Assembly (NCBI RefSeq): GCF_017589465.1
Contig: NZ_JAELYA010000002.1
Span: forward strand, 558,001-622,000
DNA length: 64,000 bases
DNA from: Pseudomonas schmalbachii
GTDB taxonomy: Bacteria; Pseudomonadota; Gammaproteobacteria; Pseudomonadales; Pseudomonadaceae
Direction: 5' to 3'
Shown: in pieces, positions 44,542 to 51,646 of the stretch
Layout of the letters: each line of letters starts with the position of its first letter
How positions within the stretch are numbered: position 1 is the stretch's first letter
Notes under the pieces: model-generated
Told to the model about the DNA's origin: nothing
The model's input: the letters and a program-made list of their open reading frames with translations, nothing else
The model's database searches: none
Made by a program: the position numbers and the translations under genes

Positions 44542-44958
44542 ATGCGTTTCGCCACCCGAGTTTCCTGCGCGGTTCTCAGTGCAACCCTGCTCAGCCAGCT
44601 GGCCGCCTGCGGCACCCTCTTCTATCCGGATCGCCGCGGCCAGATCGACGGCCGCATCGACCCGGCGGTCGCCGTGTTCGACGCCATCGGCCTGTTGTTC
44701 TATGTCATCCCGGGGCTGATCGCCTTCGGCGTAGACTTCGCCACCGGCGCGATCTACCTGCCGGACGCCAAATACTCGGTTGCCCCGGAAAAACTGAAAG
44801 ACGCGGTCGGCGCGGACGGCACCATCGACCGGGCTAAACTGAAGGCGATCATCGAGCGCGAGACCGGCCGCGACCTGCCGCTGAACGATCCGCGCCTGAT
44901 CCAGCACAGCGGCAACCTCCAACAACTTGCCAGCCTGGGGTTAGCCCCGGAGGCCTGA
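44542..44958 (+). CDS. Small lipoprotein, unknown function
   Basis: 138 residues from ATG 44542 with GGAGG nine bases upstream. Signal peptide with lipobox LAAC (Cys23), then DPAVAVFDAIGLLFYVIPGL, a hydrophobic stretch that may dip into the membrane, FATGAIYLPDAKYS and a helical C-terminus. Similar proteins are sometimes mislabelled as polyribonucleotide nucleotidyltransferase in databases; nothing here supports that. Followed after one base by the DinB-like gene, so it opens a three-gene unit. Confidence 0.75.
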   Translation: MRFATRVSCAVLSATLLSQLAACGTLFYPDRRGQIDGRIDPAVAVFDAIGLLFYVIPGLIAFGVDFATGAIYLPDAKYSVAPEKLKDAVGADGTIDRAKLKAIIERETGRDLPLNDPRLIQHSGNLQQLASLGLAPEA

Positions 44959-44959
44959 G

Positions 44960-45475
44960 ATGCACGGACCCCTCGCGATACACCTCGAACAACTGCTGGC
45001 CTACCACCTGTGGGCCTATGAGCGACTGCTGGAAGCCGTGGCGCCGCTGGATGAAGACGCCTACCGCGCGCCGCGCGGGTTGTTCTTCGGCAGCCTGCAC
45101 GGCACGTTCAACCACCTCGCGCTGATCGACCGCCTATGGCTCGGCCGCATCCGCAACGAGCCGTGGCAGTTCGAGCGGCTCGACAGCGAGGTGGCCCCCG
45201 ACCGCGAAGCGCTCGCCGCCTTCCTCCGCGAAGGCGTGGCCGGCTGGCAGAGCTGGCTGAGCGAGCAGAGCGACCGCTCGCTCGGCACCCTGCTGGAGTA
45301 CCGCAACATGGCCGGCCAGGAGCAGCGCCAGTCGCTGGCCAACATCGTCCAGCACGTGGTCAACCATGGCACCCACCACCGCGGCCAGATGAGCGCGGCG
45401 CTGACCGCCCTCGGCCAGCCGGCGCCAATGCTCGACTACATCTACTTCCTCCCGGAACGACAAGACATCCGATGA
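44960..45475 (+). CDS. DinB-family protein
   Basis: 171 residues with the four-helix DinB/YfiT layout: LLAYHLWAYERLLEAVAPLD, GSLHGTFNHLALIDRLWLGR (first metal His pair region) and IVQHVVNHGTHHRGQMSAAL (second, HHRG). Three histidines could bind a divalent metal. Many members are thiol transferases or unknown. Its stop overlaps the start of the cation exporter gene (ATGA at 45472-45475). Confidence 0.82.
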   Translation: MHGPLAIHLEQLLAYHLWAYERLLEAVAPLDEDAYRAPRGLFFGSLHGTFNHLALIDRLWLGRIRNEPWQFERLDSEVAPDREALAAFLREGVAGWQSWLSEQSDRSLGTLLEYRNMAGQEQRQSLANIVQHVVNHGTHHRGQMSAALTALGQPAPMLDYIYFLPERQDIR

Positions 45476-46368
45476 TCAAAGGCGCCAGCCACGCCAAGCT
45501 GTTGCGGCTGGCGACCCTCGCTTCGCTGAGCGTCGCCTGCATCCTGATCGTGACGAAGGCCATCGCCTGGTGGCTGAGCGGCTCGGTCAGCCTGCTCGCC
45601 GGACTCACCGACTCGCTGCTGGACGGCGCGGCGTCGTTCCTCAACCTGCTGGCGGTGCACTATGCGATCCGCCCGGCGGACGACGACCACCGCTATGGCC
45701 ACGGCAAGGCGGAATCGCTGGCCGGGCTCGCCCAGGCGCTGTTCATCGCGGTCAGCGCGCTGCTGATCGCCGCCCAGGCGGTGAGCCGTCTGCAGCATCC
45801 CGAACCGCTGGAAGCGACCGGCTGGGGGATCGCGGTGATGGTCCTGTCGCTGGTACTGACCGCCGCCCTGCTGGCCTTTCAGCGCAAGGTGGTGAAGGCC
45901 ACCGGCTCCAGCGCGATCCGCGCCGACTCCCTGCACTACCGCTCGGACATGCTGCTGAACTCCAGCATTCTCGTCGCGCTGGTCCTCGCCAGTTATGGCT
46001 GGCACTGGCTGGACCCGCTGTTCGGCCTGGGCATCGCGCTGTACATCCTGTGGAGTTCGCTGCACATCGCCCGCGAGTCGGTCACCGTGCTGATGGACGA
46101 GGAACTGCCCACCGAGGTCAGCGAGCGCATGTACCAGCTGGTCCGCAGCGTGCCCGGGGTGCTCGGTGCCCACGACCTGCGCACGCGGATTTCCGGCACC
46201 CACTGGTTCGTCCAGCTGCACCTGGAGTTGCCCGGCGAACTGACGCTGTCACGCGCACATACCCTGTGCGACGAAGCGGTGCTGGCGATTCACCGTGAAT
46301 TCCCGCGGGCCGAGGTGCTGGTGCACGCCGACCCGCAGGAAGTGGTGGGCAAGGAAACCATCAGTTGA
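45472..46368 (+). CDS. Cation diffusion facilitator (FieF-like Fe/Zn exporter)
   Basis: 298 residues. Six helices and a cytoplasmic metal-sensing domain fit the CDF family. Transport-site residues are in TDSLLDGAASFLN (DxxxD in helix II) and ADSLHYRSDMLLN (HxxxD in helix V); the domain is completed by HDLRTRISGTHWFVQLHLEL and the C-terminal His-Asp pairs (VLVHADP). It exports Fe2+ or Zn2+ from the cytoplasm by proton exchange. Start ATG 45472 overlaps the dinB stop. Ends with an 8-base overlap with the convergent gene. Confidence 0.87.
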   Translation: MIKGASHAKLLRLATLASLSVACILIVTKAIAWWLSGSVSLLAGLTDSLLDGAASFLNLLAVHYAIRPADDDHRYGHGKAESLAGLAQALFIAVSALLIAAQAVSRLQHPEPLEATGWGIAVMVLSLVLTAALLAFQRKVVKATGSSAIRADSLHYRSDMLLNSSILVALVLASYGWHWLDPLFGLGIALYILWSSLHIARESVTVLMDEELPTEVSERMYQLVRSVPGVLGAHDLRTRISGTHWFVQLHLELPGELTLSRAHTLCDEAVLAIHREFPRAEVLVHADPQEVVGKETIS

Positions 46369-47356
46369 TGCTATAGCCGCGCCCGGCAAGACAGGCGCCA
46401 ATCGCCTGCTTGTATTTGCCGGCGACGTCCGGGGGCGGCGCATTGGACGCCGCGGCCGGATCGAAATCGCTCTCGCCGACGGCCCAGCGGTGACACTCGT
46501 AGCGGTCGCGATCCTGCTGCTCCGGCGCCTGTCCGCTCTCGGGATAGGCGACCACGTCGTAGCTGCTTTCCGCCAGGGTGGTCGACTCGCCCTGCGGCGG
46601 CGACACCGCCTGGTAGGTCTGCGAATCGGGCTGCCAGATGTAGTAGTTGCCGGCAGCGAAGAAGTACGGCACCGCGCCGATCCAGACCTGCTGGGCATAG
46701 GTCGGCATGTACGGAATGCTCACGCCGTAGGGCGGCACGATCAGCATGTAGCGCGCGCCCATCGGGCGATACCAGTAACCGTCCTTGAAGTAGTAGCTGC
46801 GCCCCTGCCAGGACACCTGGCTGTTGCCCGCCGGCAACTGGTCCACCGCCTGCCCCGGGCGCTGACTGGCCGGATACGGGCCCCAGTTGCCGCGCGACGG
46901 CTTCGATTCTTCGGGACTCTTCGGCGGCGTCGGCCCGGGCTGCATGCGGATCACTTCGCCGTACTGGTCTTTCGGCAGCGGCGCGGTCGTCCCGAGAACC
47001 CACTGCGCCCCCACGTAGATCGGCGTGCCGGGTAGTTGCCCGGGGCCGAGGGCTTGCGGCTGGTCATGGGGATCGCCGGGATAGGACATCGTATCCAGCC
47101 ACTGGCCGATGCGCCGCCCCTGGTTCAGGCGCTGGCTGTCGGGGAAGGCCGGGTAGCTCGGATAGGCGTACTGGTCCAGCCACTGCCCGACGCCGCTGCC
47201 CTGGCCGCCGTAGTAGCCGCTCGACTGCTGCAGCCACTGCCCCACCGGCGGCCCGGATGCCTGGGCATCGCCATCCTCGGCGGCAACCGCCGGCGCGGCA
47301 ACCAGCGACACCGTGAACAAACCCGCCCCGGCAACCTGCCAGACGCTCGCTCTCAT
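46361..47356 (-). CDS. Secreted/periplasmic protein with GQWL repeats (DUF6515-like C-terminus)
   Basis: 331 residues from ATG 47356 (AGGAAG upstream). A signal peptide ends near APAVAA. The N-terminal third holds three spaced units, VGQWLQQSSGYYG, VGQWLDQYAYPSYP and IGQWLDTMSYPGDP. The C-terminal half has Tyr/Pro-rich text (GRSYYFKDGYWYRPMGARYM) and RYECHRWAVGESDFDP, the signature of DUF6515-type proteins found in the envelope of proteobacteria. No enzyme motif. Function unknown; a surface or wall-associated role is a guess. Confidence 0.7.
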   Translation of the reverse strand: MRASVWQVAGAGLFTVSLVAAPAVAAEDGDAQASGPPVGQWLQQSSGYYGGQGSGVGQWLDQYAYPSYPAFPDSQRLNQGRRIGQWLDTMSYPGDPHDQPQALGPGQLPGTPIYVGAQWVLGTTAPLPKDQYGEVIRMQPGPTPPKSPEESKPSRGNWGPYPASQRPGQAVDQLPAGNSQVSWQGRSYYFKDGYWYRPMGARYMLIVPPYGVSIPYMPTYAQQVWIGAVPYFFAAGNYYIWQPDSQTYQAVSPPQGESTTLAESSYDVVAYPESGQAPEQQDRDRYECHRWAVGESDFDPAAASNAPPPDVAGKYKQAIGACLAGRGYSIN

Positions 47357-47469
47357 GGCTTCCTCACCCCGGCCAGCCGGCCGGAAACGCCGGTGTCGCC
47401 TACTGCTGACGTCCGGGCACCGTGCACGCTCTTCGATCAGAAAAGAGTACTCCAGATTTTCGCCGGGCA

Positions 47470-47650
47470 AAGAAAAAGGGAGGTCTGGGACCTCCCTTCG
47501 GGATCACTCGTCCTGGCTCGTCGCTGTTGGCGCCGGCTCACCTCGCTCCACCTTCTGGGCGGTGCGTAGCCCGGGGGCCGGCTCGACCCTGTGGGGTCGG
47601 CGGCCACGATGCGCCTGATTGGGCGCTTCGTGCTGGACGTGCTGTCCGGG
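47470..47650 (-). ncRNA. Candidate structured small RNA
   Basis: Read on the minus strand, this stretch has consecutive hairpins: GGAC-AGCAC-GTCC (47647-47635), a long CACGA-AGCGCC...GGCGC-AT-CGTG hairpin (47632-47605), CGACCC-CACA-GGGTCG (47599-47584), CACC...GGTG, and finally an 8-bp GGGAGGTC/GACCTCCC stem followed by five Ts (terminator, 47496-47473). No frame here codes for a plausible protein. A perfect terminator pointing left with no upstream gene on that strand implies a short transcript. I cannot match it to a known RNA family and its start is only approximate. Confidence 0.45.
47473..47496 (-). terminator. Rho-independent terminator of the candidate RNA
   Basis: GGGAGGTC (minus strand) pairs with GACCTCCC around a three-base loop and is followed by TTTTT. 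No protein gene on the minus strand lies upstream of it within 1 kb. Confidence 0.75.
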
Positions 47651-47785
47651 CCGTGAATCTGGGAGAAATAATAAGGTAGGCGCGCCGACAGAGGATTGCG
47701 AAGATTGCTAACCAGAGGGTAGATTGCGCAACTAATCTCCAGAAAACAAACATCACGCGCAATTCATACATAAGCAGGAGCCAAT

Positions 47786-48265
47786 ATGAACAAGCTGGAC
47801 CGCTATGACCTTCGCATCCTCGCCGAATTGCAGCATGACGCGCGCATCTCCAACCAGGAGCTGGCCGAACGCATCGGTCTGTCGCCGTCGCCCTGTTCGC
47901 GGCGGGTCAAGCAGTTGGAGGACGACGGCTACATCGCCCGCCAGGTCGCCCTGCTCGACAGCAAGAAGCTCGGCCTGAGCCTCACCGCCTTCGTCCTGAT
48001 CGGCATGGACCGGCACACCCCCGAGCGCTTCGAGCACTTCCAGGAAATCATCGGCAAATGCCCGGAAGTGCTGGAGTGCAGCCTGGTCACCGGCATGGAT
48101 GCGGACTACCAGTTGAAGGTAATGGTGCCGGATATGGAGCACTACCAGCAGTTCCTGCTCGGCACCCTGACCCGCATCGAAGGGGTGACCAGCGTGCGCT
48201 CCAGCTTCGTGCTGCGTCAGATCATGGCCAGTACCGAGCTGCCGCTGGAGCACCTGCGCAGCTGA
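47786..48265 (+). CDS. Lrp/AsnC-family transcriptional regulator
   Basis: 159 residues from ATG 47786 with AGGAG upstream. The N-terminal winged HTH reads LDRYDLRILAELQHDARISN then QELAERIGLSPSPCSRRVKQ; the C-terminal RAM effector domain follows (VLECSLVTGMDADYQLKVMV and MEHYQQFLLGTL). Such proteins sense amino acids and bind DNA as octamers. It is followed by a promoter and the DUF2788 gene. Targets unknown. Confidence 0.9.
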   Translation: MNKLDRYDLRILAELQHDARISNQELAERIGLSPSPCSRRVKQLEDDGYIARQVALLDSKKLGLSLTAFVLIGMDRHTPERFEHFQEIIGKCPEVLECSLVTGMDADYQLKVMVPDMEHYQQFLLGTLTRIEGVTSVRSSFVLRQIMASTELPLEHLRS

Positions 48266-48272
48266 TCGCTAT

Positions 48273-48303
48273 TTGCTCAACTTCTCCCTGGGAAGCGTAT
48301 AAT
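48273..48303 (+). promoter_or_regulatory. Sigma-70-type promoter of the DUF2788 gene
   Basis: A perfect -10 TATAAT (48298-48303) preceded by TTGCTC (48273-48278), with a long 19-base spacer. It lies just after the Lrp stop and 76 bases before the DUF2788 start. Confidence 0.6.
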
Positions 48304-48378
48304 GCGCGGCTTTGTTGTGCCCGCCGGAGCCCCCGGCGCGGCTCGGTCGCGATTACGCCCCGCCGGGCAGGAGTAGCA

Positions 48379-48582
48379 ATGAATTCGAGTTTCGAAGACC
48401 TGATGATGTACGGGCTGGTCACCGCCCTGGTCCTGTTCATGGCCTTCATCGTCTGGGACCTGGCCAAGAAGTCCAAGGCCGGCCGCATGGGCACCATGGT
48501 GCTGTTCTTCGCTCTTGGTCTGGGCGTGCTCGGTTTCGTGATCAAGTCGTTCGTGGTGGCGGGGATCGAAGGCGGGTTCTGA
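48379..48582 (+). CDS. DUF2788 small membrane protein
   Basis: 67 residues from ATG 48379 (CAGGAG upstream). Two predicted helices, LMMYGLVTALVLFMAFIVWD and MGTMVLFFALGLGVLGFVIK, joined by the basic loop KKSKAGR, giving an inner-membrane hairpin. The pattern matches the DUF2788 family, unknown function. It has its own -10 box upstream. Confidence 0.8.
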   Translation: MNSSFEDLMMYGLVTALVLFMAFIVWDLAKKSKAGRMGTMVLFFALGLGVLGFVIKSFVVAGIEGGF

Positions 48583-48600
48583 GCCTGCTGTCGGCCATAT

Positions 48601-48655
48601 GGCGGGTTGCACCCGCCCTACCCGATCGGCACCCGTAGGGCGGGTGCAACCCGCC
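48601..48655. repeat. Extragenic palindrome, family A (inverted pair)
   Basis: GGCGGGTTGCACCCGCCCTA ... GTAGGGCGGGTGCAACCCGCC, in the opposite arm order to the copy at 1043. Confidence 0.75.
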
Positions 48656-48730
48656 AGCGAAGCCTTTACGTTGCTGGCGTTCGCGAGCAGAGCTCGCTCC
48701 TACCTACAGAAATTCGCGCCACGGCTGACC

Positions 48731-48803
48731 GTAGGTTGGCGCTGAGCAACGCGAAGCCCAACATCGCCATCGTTGGGCTTCACTGCGTTCAGCACCAACC
48801 TAC
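48731..48803. repeat. Extragenic palindrome, family B (inverted pair)
   Basis: GTAGGTTGGCGCTGAGCAAC ... GTTGGGCTTCACTGCGTTCA ... CCAACCTAC, between the DUF2788 gene and the 3' end of rluE. Confidence 0.75.
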
Positions 48804-48836
48804 GCGGGTTATGGTCCAGCCACGTAGTAAACCCCA

Positions 48837-49457
48837 TCAGGGGCGGACCTCCCGCCACTCCCCCGGCTGCAGACCATCCAGGCTCCACGGCCCGATCCTC
48901 ACCCGCACCAGCCTCAGCGTCGGCAGCCCCACCGCCGCCGTCATCCGTCGCACCTGACGGTTGCGTCCTTCGCGAATCACCAGTTCCAGCCACGACGTCG
49001 GCACCGACTTGCGGAAACGCACCGGCGGCACCCGCTCCCATAGCTGCGGGTCCTCTAGACGGCGCGCCTCGGCCGGTAGCGTGGGGCCGTCATTGAGCTG
49101 CACGCCGTCGCGCAGGCGCTGCAGCTGTTCCTCGTTCGGCTCGCCCTCCACCTGCACCCAGTAGGTCTTCGGCAGCTTGTGCTTCGGATCGGCGATGCGC
49201 GCCTGCAGGCGGCCGTCGTTGGTCAGCAGCAGCAGGCCTTCGCTGTCGCGATCCAGCCGTCCGGCCGGGTAGACACCAGGTATCGGCACGTAATCCTTGA
49301 GCGTCGCCCGGCCCTCGCCGTCGCTGAACTGTGTGAGCACGTCGAACGGCTTGTTCAGCAGGATCAGCCGCGGCTGCGCGGGCGGCGCCTTGGGTACGCG
49401 ACGCGGCGCGGGGCGGGCTGGAGATCGGTGCTGGGTGGGTCGGGGAGGTCTGGACAT
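48837..49457 (-). CDS. rluE: 23S rRNA pseudouridine(2457) synthase RluE
   Basis: 206 residues. RluE isomerises U2457 of 23S rRNA. The RsuA-family core is intact: [36 protein letters not shown] (catalytic Asp69), KTYWVQVEG, and the C-terminal [20 protein letters not shown] then [10 protein letters not shown]. There is no S4 domain, as expected for RluE; instead a Pro/Arg-rich N-terminus of about 28 residues. Confidence 0.9.
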   Translation of the reverse strand: MSRPPRPTQHRSPARPAPRRVPKAPPAQPRLILLNKPFDVLTQFSDGEGRATLKDYVPIPGVYPAGRLDRDSEGLLLLTNDGRLQARIADPKHKLPKTYWVQVEGEPNEEQLQRLRDGVQLNDGPTLPAEARRLEDPQLWERVPPVRFRKSVPTSWLELVIREGRNRQVRRMTAAVGLPTLRLVRVRIGPWSLDGLQPGEWREVRP

Positions 49458-49470
49458 GACGGAAATGTTA

Positions 49471-49629
49471 GTGGCCTGTGTGGCTAATTCGAATACTCAA
49501 TTTCGGCGCCTGACTTCGCCATACGGCGTTGCCACTCCTCGCCGTAGCCAGCTACGACTCGTCATGGCGCCTTGTCTGGCAAACCCAGGCACTCGAACTT
49601 GAATGCACGAATTAGCCGTACAGGCCACC
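49471..49629. repeat. MITE-like element with imperfect terminal inverted repeats
   Basis: The ends GTGGCCTGTGTGGCTAATTC and, inverted, GGTGGCCTGTACGGCTAATTC match over about 33 bases with a few changes, enclosing about 95 bases that themselves contain CGCCATACGGCG-type short palindromes. No coding frame. The 159-bp size and end structure suggest a miniature transposable element or a larger REP-type unit; it lies between the rluE promoter and the MBL-fold gene. Confidence 0.55.
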
Positions 49630-49705
49630 AGGCAATGAAAGGCCGGATACCAATGGCGGAGCGGCATGCTAGGTTTCGTAGCAGCCCACCGCAAGAGCAT
49701 CGCCC

Positions 49706-50749
49706 ATGTCCCACGTTCCGCGCCCCGCCTGGCTGCTCAGTCTGCTGACCCTCGCCGGCCGCTTCGTCCGGGGTTGGCGCGGCCCGTCGTCCGATCATTT
49801 CGACGGCCGCCGTTTCTACAATATCCACGCCCGGCCGCATCACAGCTGGAGAGACGTCGTCCGCTGGCAACTGGAACGGCCGAAGCAGGAATGGATCGAC
49901 CAGCCGGGCCCGGACACGCCACCGCAGGTGCCGCAGCGGGTCAGCGGCGACGAGCTGCGGGTCACCTACATCAACCACGCGACCGTGCTGATCCAGCATC
50001 GCGGCCTGAACATCGTCACCGACCCGCTCTGGGGCGAGCGCACCAGCCCGTTCAGCTTCCTCGGCCCTCGCCGCCACCACCCGCCAGGACTGACGCTGGA
50101 CCAGTTGCCGCCGCTCGACCTGATCCTGGTCAGCCACAACCACTACGACCACCTCGACCTATACAGCCTGACCGAACTGGCCCGGCGCTTTCCCGACGCC
50201 CGCGTGGTCACCGGCCTGGGCAACGCCGGGCTGATCCGCGCCTGCGGCTGCCGCAACGTGCAGGAGATCGACTGGTGGCAGAGCGTGCCGCTGGCAGGCG
50301 GCATGCTGCTGACCGGTGTACCGGCGCAACACTGGTCGGCGCGCACCACCCGCGACACCAACCGCAGCCTGTGGCTCGGCTTCGTCCTCGAATCGCCGGA
50401 CGGCCCGGTGCTGTTCCCCGGCGACAGCGGGCTGGGGCCGGAATTCGGCCTGATGCGCGAGCGCTTCGGCCCGTTCCGCTTCGCCGCCCTGCCCATCGGC
50501 GCCTACGAGCCGCGCTGGTTCATGGGCCACCACCACATGAGCCCGGCGGACGCCGTGCAGGCACACCGCGCCCTCGAATCGCAGTGCAGCATGGCGATCC
50601 ACTTCGGCACCTTCAAACTGAGCGACGAAGGCCAGTTCGCCCCGCCGCAGGACCTGGCGCAGGCGCTCGCCGAACAGGGCGTCGATCCACAGCGTTTCCG
50701 CGCGCCGAAACCCGGCGAACACTGGCGGATCGAGCCGCTCAGGCAATGA
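49706..50749 (+). CDS. MBL-fold metallohydrolase (NAPE-PLD/UlaG-like)
   Basis: 347 residues. After about 25 N-terminal residues and FDGRRFYNIHARPHHSWRDV, the metallo-beta-lactamase fold follows: VTYINHATVLIQHRGLNIVT, LILVSHNHYDHLDLYSL (HxHxDH), VPAQHWSARTTRD, VLFPGDSGLGPEF and MGHHHMSPADAV, ending with AIHFGTFKLSDE. This is the layout of bacterial NAPE-PLD-like phosphodiesterases. Substrate unknown. The 3' end overlaps deoC by 11 bases, convergently. Confidence 0.82.
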   Translation: MSHVPRPAWLLSLLTLAGRFVRGWRGPSSDHFDGRRFYNIHARPHHSWRDVVRWQLERPKQEWIDQPGPDTPPQVPQRVSGDELRVTYINHATVLIQHRGLNIVTDPLWGERTSPFSFLGPRRHHPPGLTLDQLPPLDLILVSHNHYDHLDLYSLTELARRFPDARVVTGLGNAGLIRACGCRNVQEIDWWQSVPLAGGMLLTGVPAQHWSARTTRDTNRSLWLGFVLESPDGPVLFPGDSGLGPEFGLMRERFGPFRFAALPIGAYEPRWFMGHHHMSPADAVQAHRALESQCSMAIHFGTFKLSDEGQFAPPQDLAQALAEQGVDPQRFRAPKPGEHWRIEPLRQ

Positions 50750-51506
50750 TATCGGCGGGCATCGCCTTCAACCGGCGCAGCAGGTCGTCGAGCAGCGCGG
50801 AAGCACCGAAGCGCAGGTGCTGCGGGCTGATCCACTGCGCCCCCAGCAGACGTTCGGCCATTTCCAGATAGACCTGCGCATCCTCCAGCGTGCGCAGCCC
50901 GCCGGAAGCCTTGAAGCCAACCTTGCCGCCCGCCTCGGCGATGCATTCGAGCATGACCTGCGCCGCTTCCGGCGTGGCGTTCACGGGGACCTTGCCGGTG
51001 CTGGTCTTGATGAAATCGGCGCCGCCCTCGATGGCCTCGCGGCTGGCCGTGCGGATCAGCTCGGGATCGCGCAATTCGCCGCTTTCGACGATCACCTTGA
51101 GCGTATGGTACGGCCCGCACAGCGCCTTGCAGGCGCGGATCAGCTCGACCGCGCCGGTCGGCTTGCCCTCCAGCAGTTTGCGGTACGGGTAGACCAGATC
51201 GATCTCGTCGGCGCCGTCGCCCAGCGTGCGCCGCACCTCCTCCACCACCTCCGCCGCAGGCGCATCGCCCGAGGGGAAGTTGCATACGCTGGCCACTTTG
51301 ATGGCGCGCCCGCCGAGGCCGTTCAGGGTGCGCCGGGCGATATGGGTAAAGCGTGGGTAGACACAGACCGCCGCCACATCGCCATACGGCGTCAGGGCGT
51401 GGCTGCACAGCTGGACGATGCGCGGCATGTCGTCATCGTCGTTGAGCGAGGTGAGGTCGAGCAGGGCCAATACTCGGCCCTCTAGTGTTTCGCGTGGATC
51501 GGTCAT
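50739..51506 (-). CDS. deoC: Deoxyribose-phosphate aldolase
   Basis: 255 residues from ATG 51506 with AAGGAGG upstream. DeoC cleaves 2-deoxyribose-5-phosphate to acetaldehyde and glyceraldehyde-3-phosphate. Features: LLDLTSLNDDDD, VCVYPRFTHIAR (substrate Cys region), EIDLVYPYRKLLEG, LKVIVESGELRD (active-site Asp/Lys region), ADFIKTSTGKVPVNATPEAA (Schiff-base Lys in KTSTGK), and GFKASGGLRTLEDA. The class I aldolase is of E. coli type. Together with amn, it points to nucleoside salvage, though the two are separated by repeats. Confidence 0.9.
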   Translation of the reverse strand: MTDPRETLEGRVLALLDLTSLNDDDDMPRIVQLCSHALTPYGDVAAVCVYPRFTHIARRTLNGLGGRAIKVASVCNFPSGDAPAAEVVEEVRRTLGDGADEIDLVYPYRKLLEGKPTGAVELIRACKALCGPYHTLKVIVESGELRDPELIRTASREAIEGGADFIKTSTGKVPVNATPEAAQVMLECIAEAGGKVGFKASGGLRTLEDAQVYLEMAERLLGAQWISPQHLRFGASALLDDLLRRLKAMPADIIA

Positions 51507-51544
51507 GGGGTGTTCCTCCTTGTTCCCTCTACCCCTCACCCTAG

Positions 51545-51640
51545 CCCTCTCCCGGAGGGAGAGGGGACTGTCCGGAGTCGCGTGCTCGCAAGGTGCACCA
51601 AGTTACCCCCTCTCCCCCTGGGAGAGGGCTGGGGTGAGGG
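51545..51640. repeat. Family E palindromes, two copies
   Basis: CCCTCTCCCGGAGGGAGAGGG at 51545-51565 and a related CCCTCTCCCCCTGGGAGAGG unit at 51606-51640, between amn and deoC. They can pair with each other and may end the amn transcript. Confidence 0.65.
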
Positions 51641-51646
51641 TGCCCC

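Larger units (their letters stand above)
47357..47785. other. Long spacer holding a probable structured RNA
   Basis: 429 bases with no protein gene. The middle (about 47470-47650) is dense in perfect hairpins on the minus strand and is listed separately. The right part (47650-47785) is AT-rich and should carry the lrp promoter. Confidence 0.5.

Noticed and set aside
44542-44958. Polyribonucleotide nucleotidyltransferase
   Set aside because: The label seems to occur in databases for such small lipoproteins, but the 138-residue protein has a lipobox and no RNase PH, KH or S1 domain.
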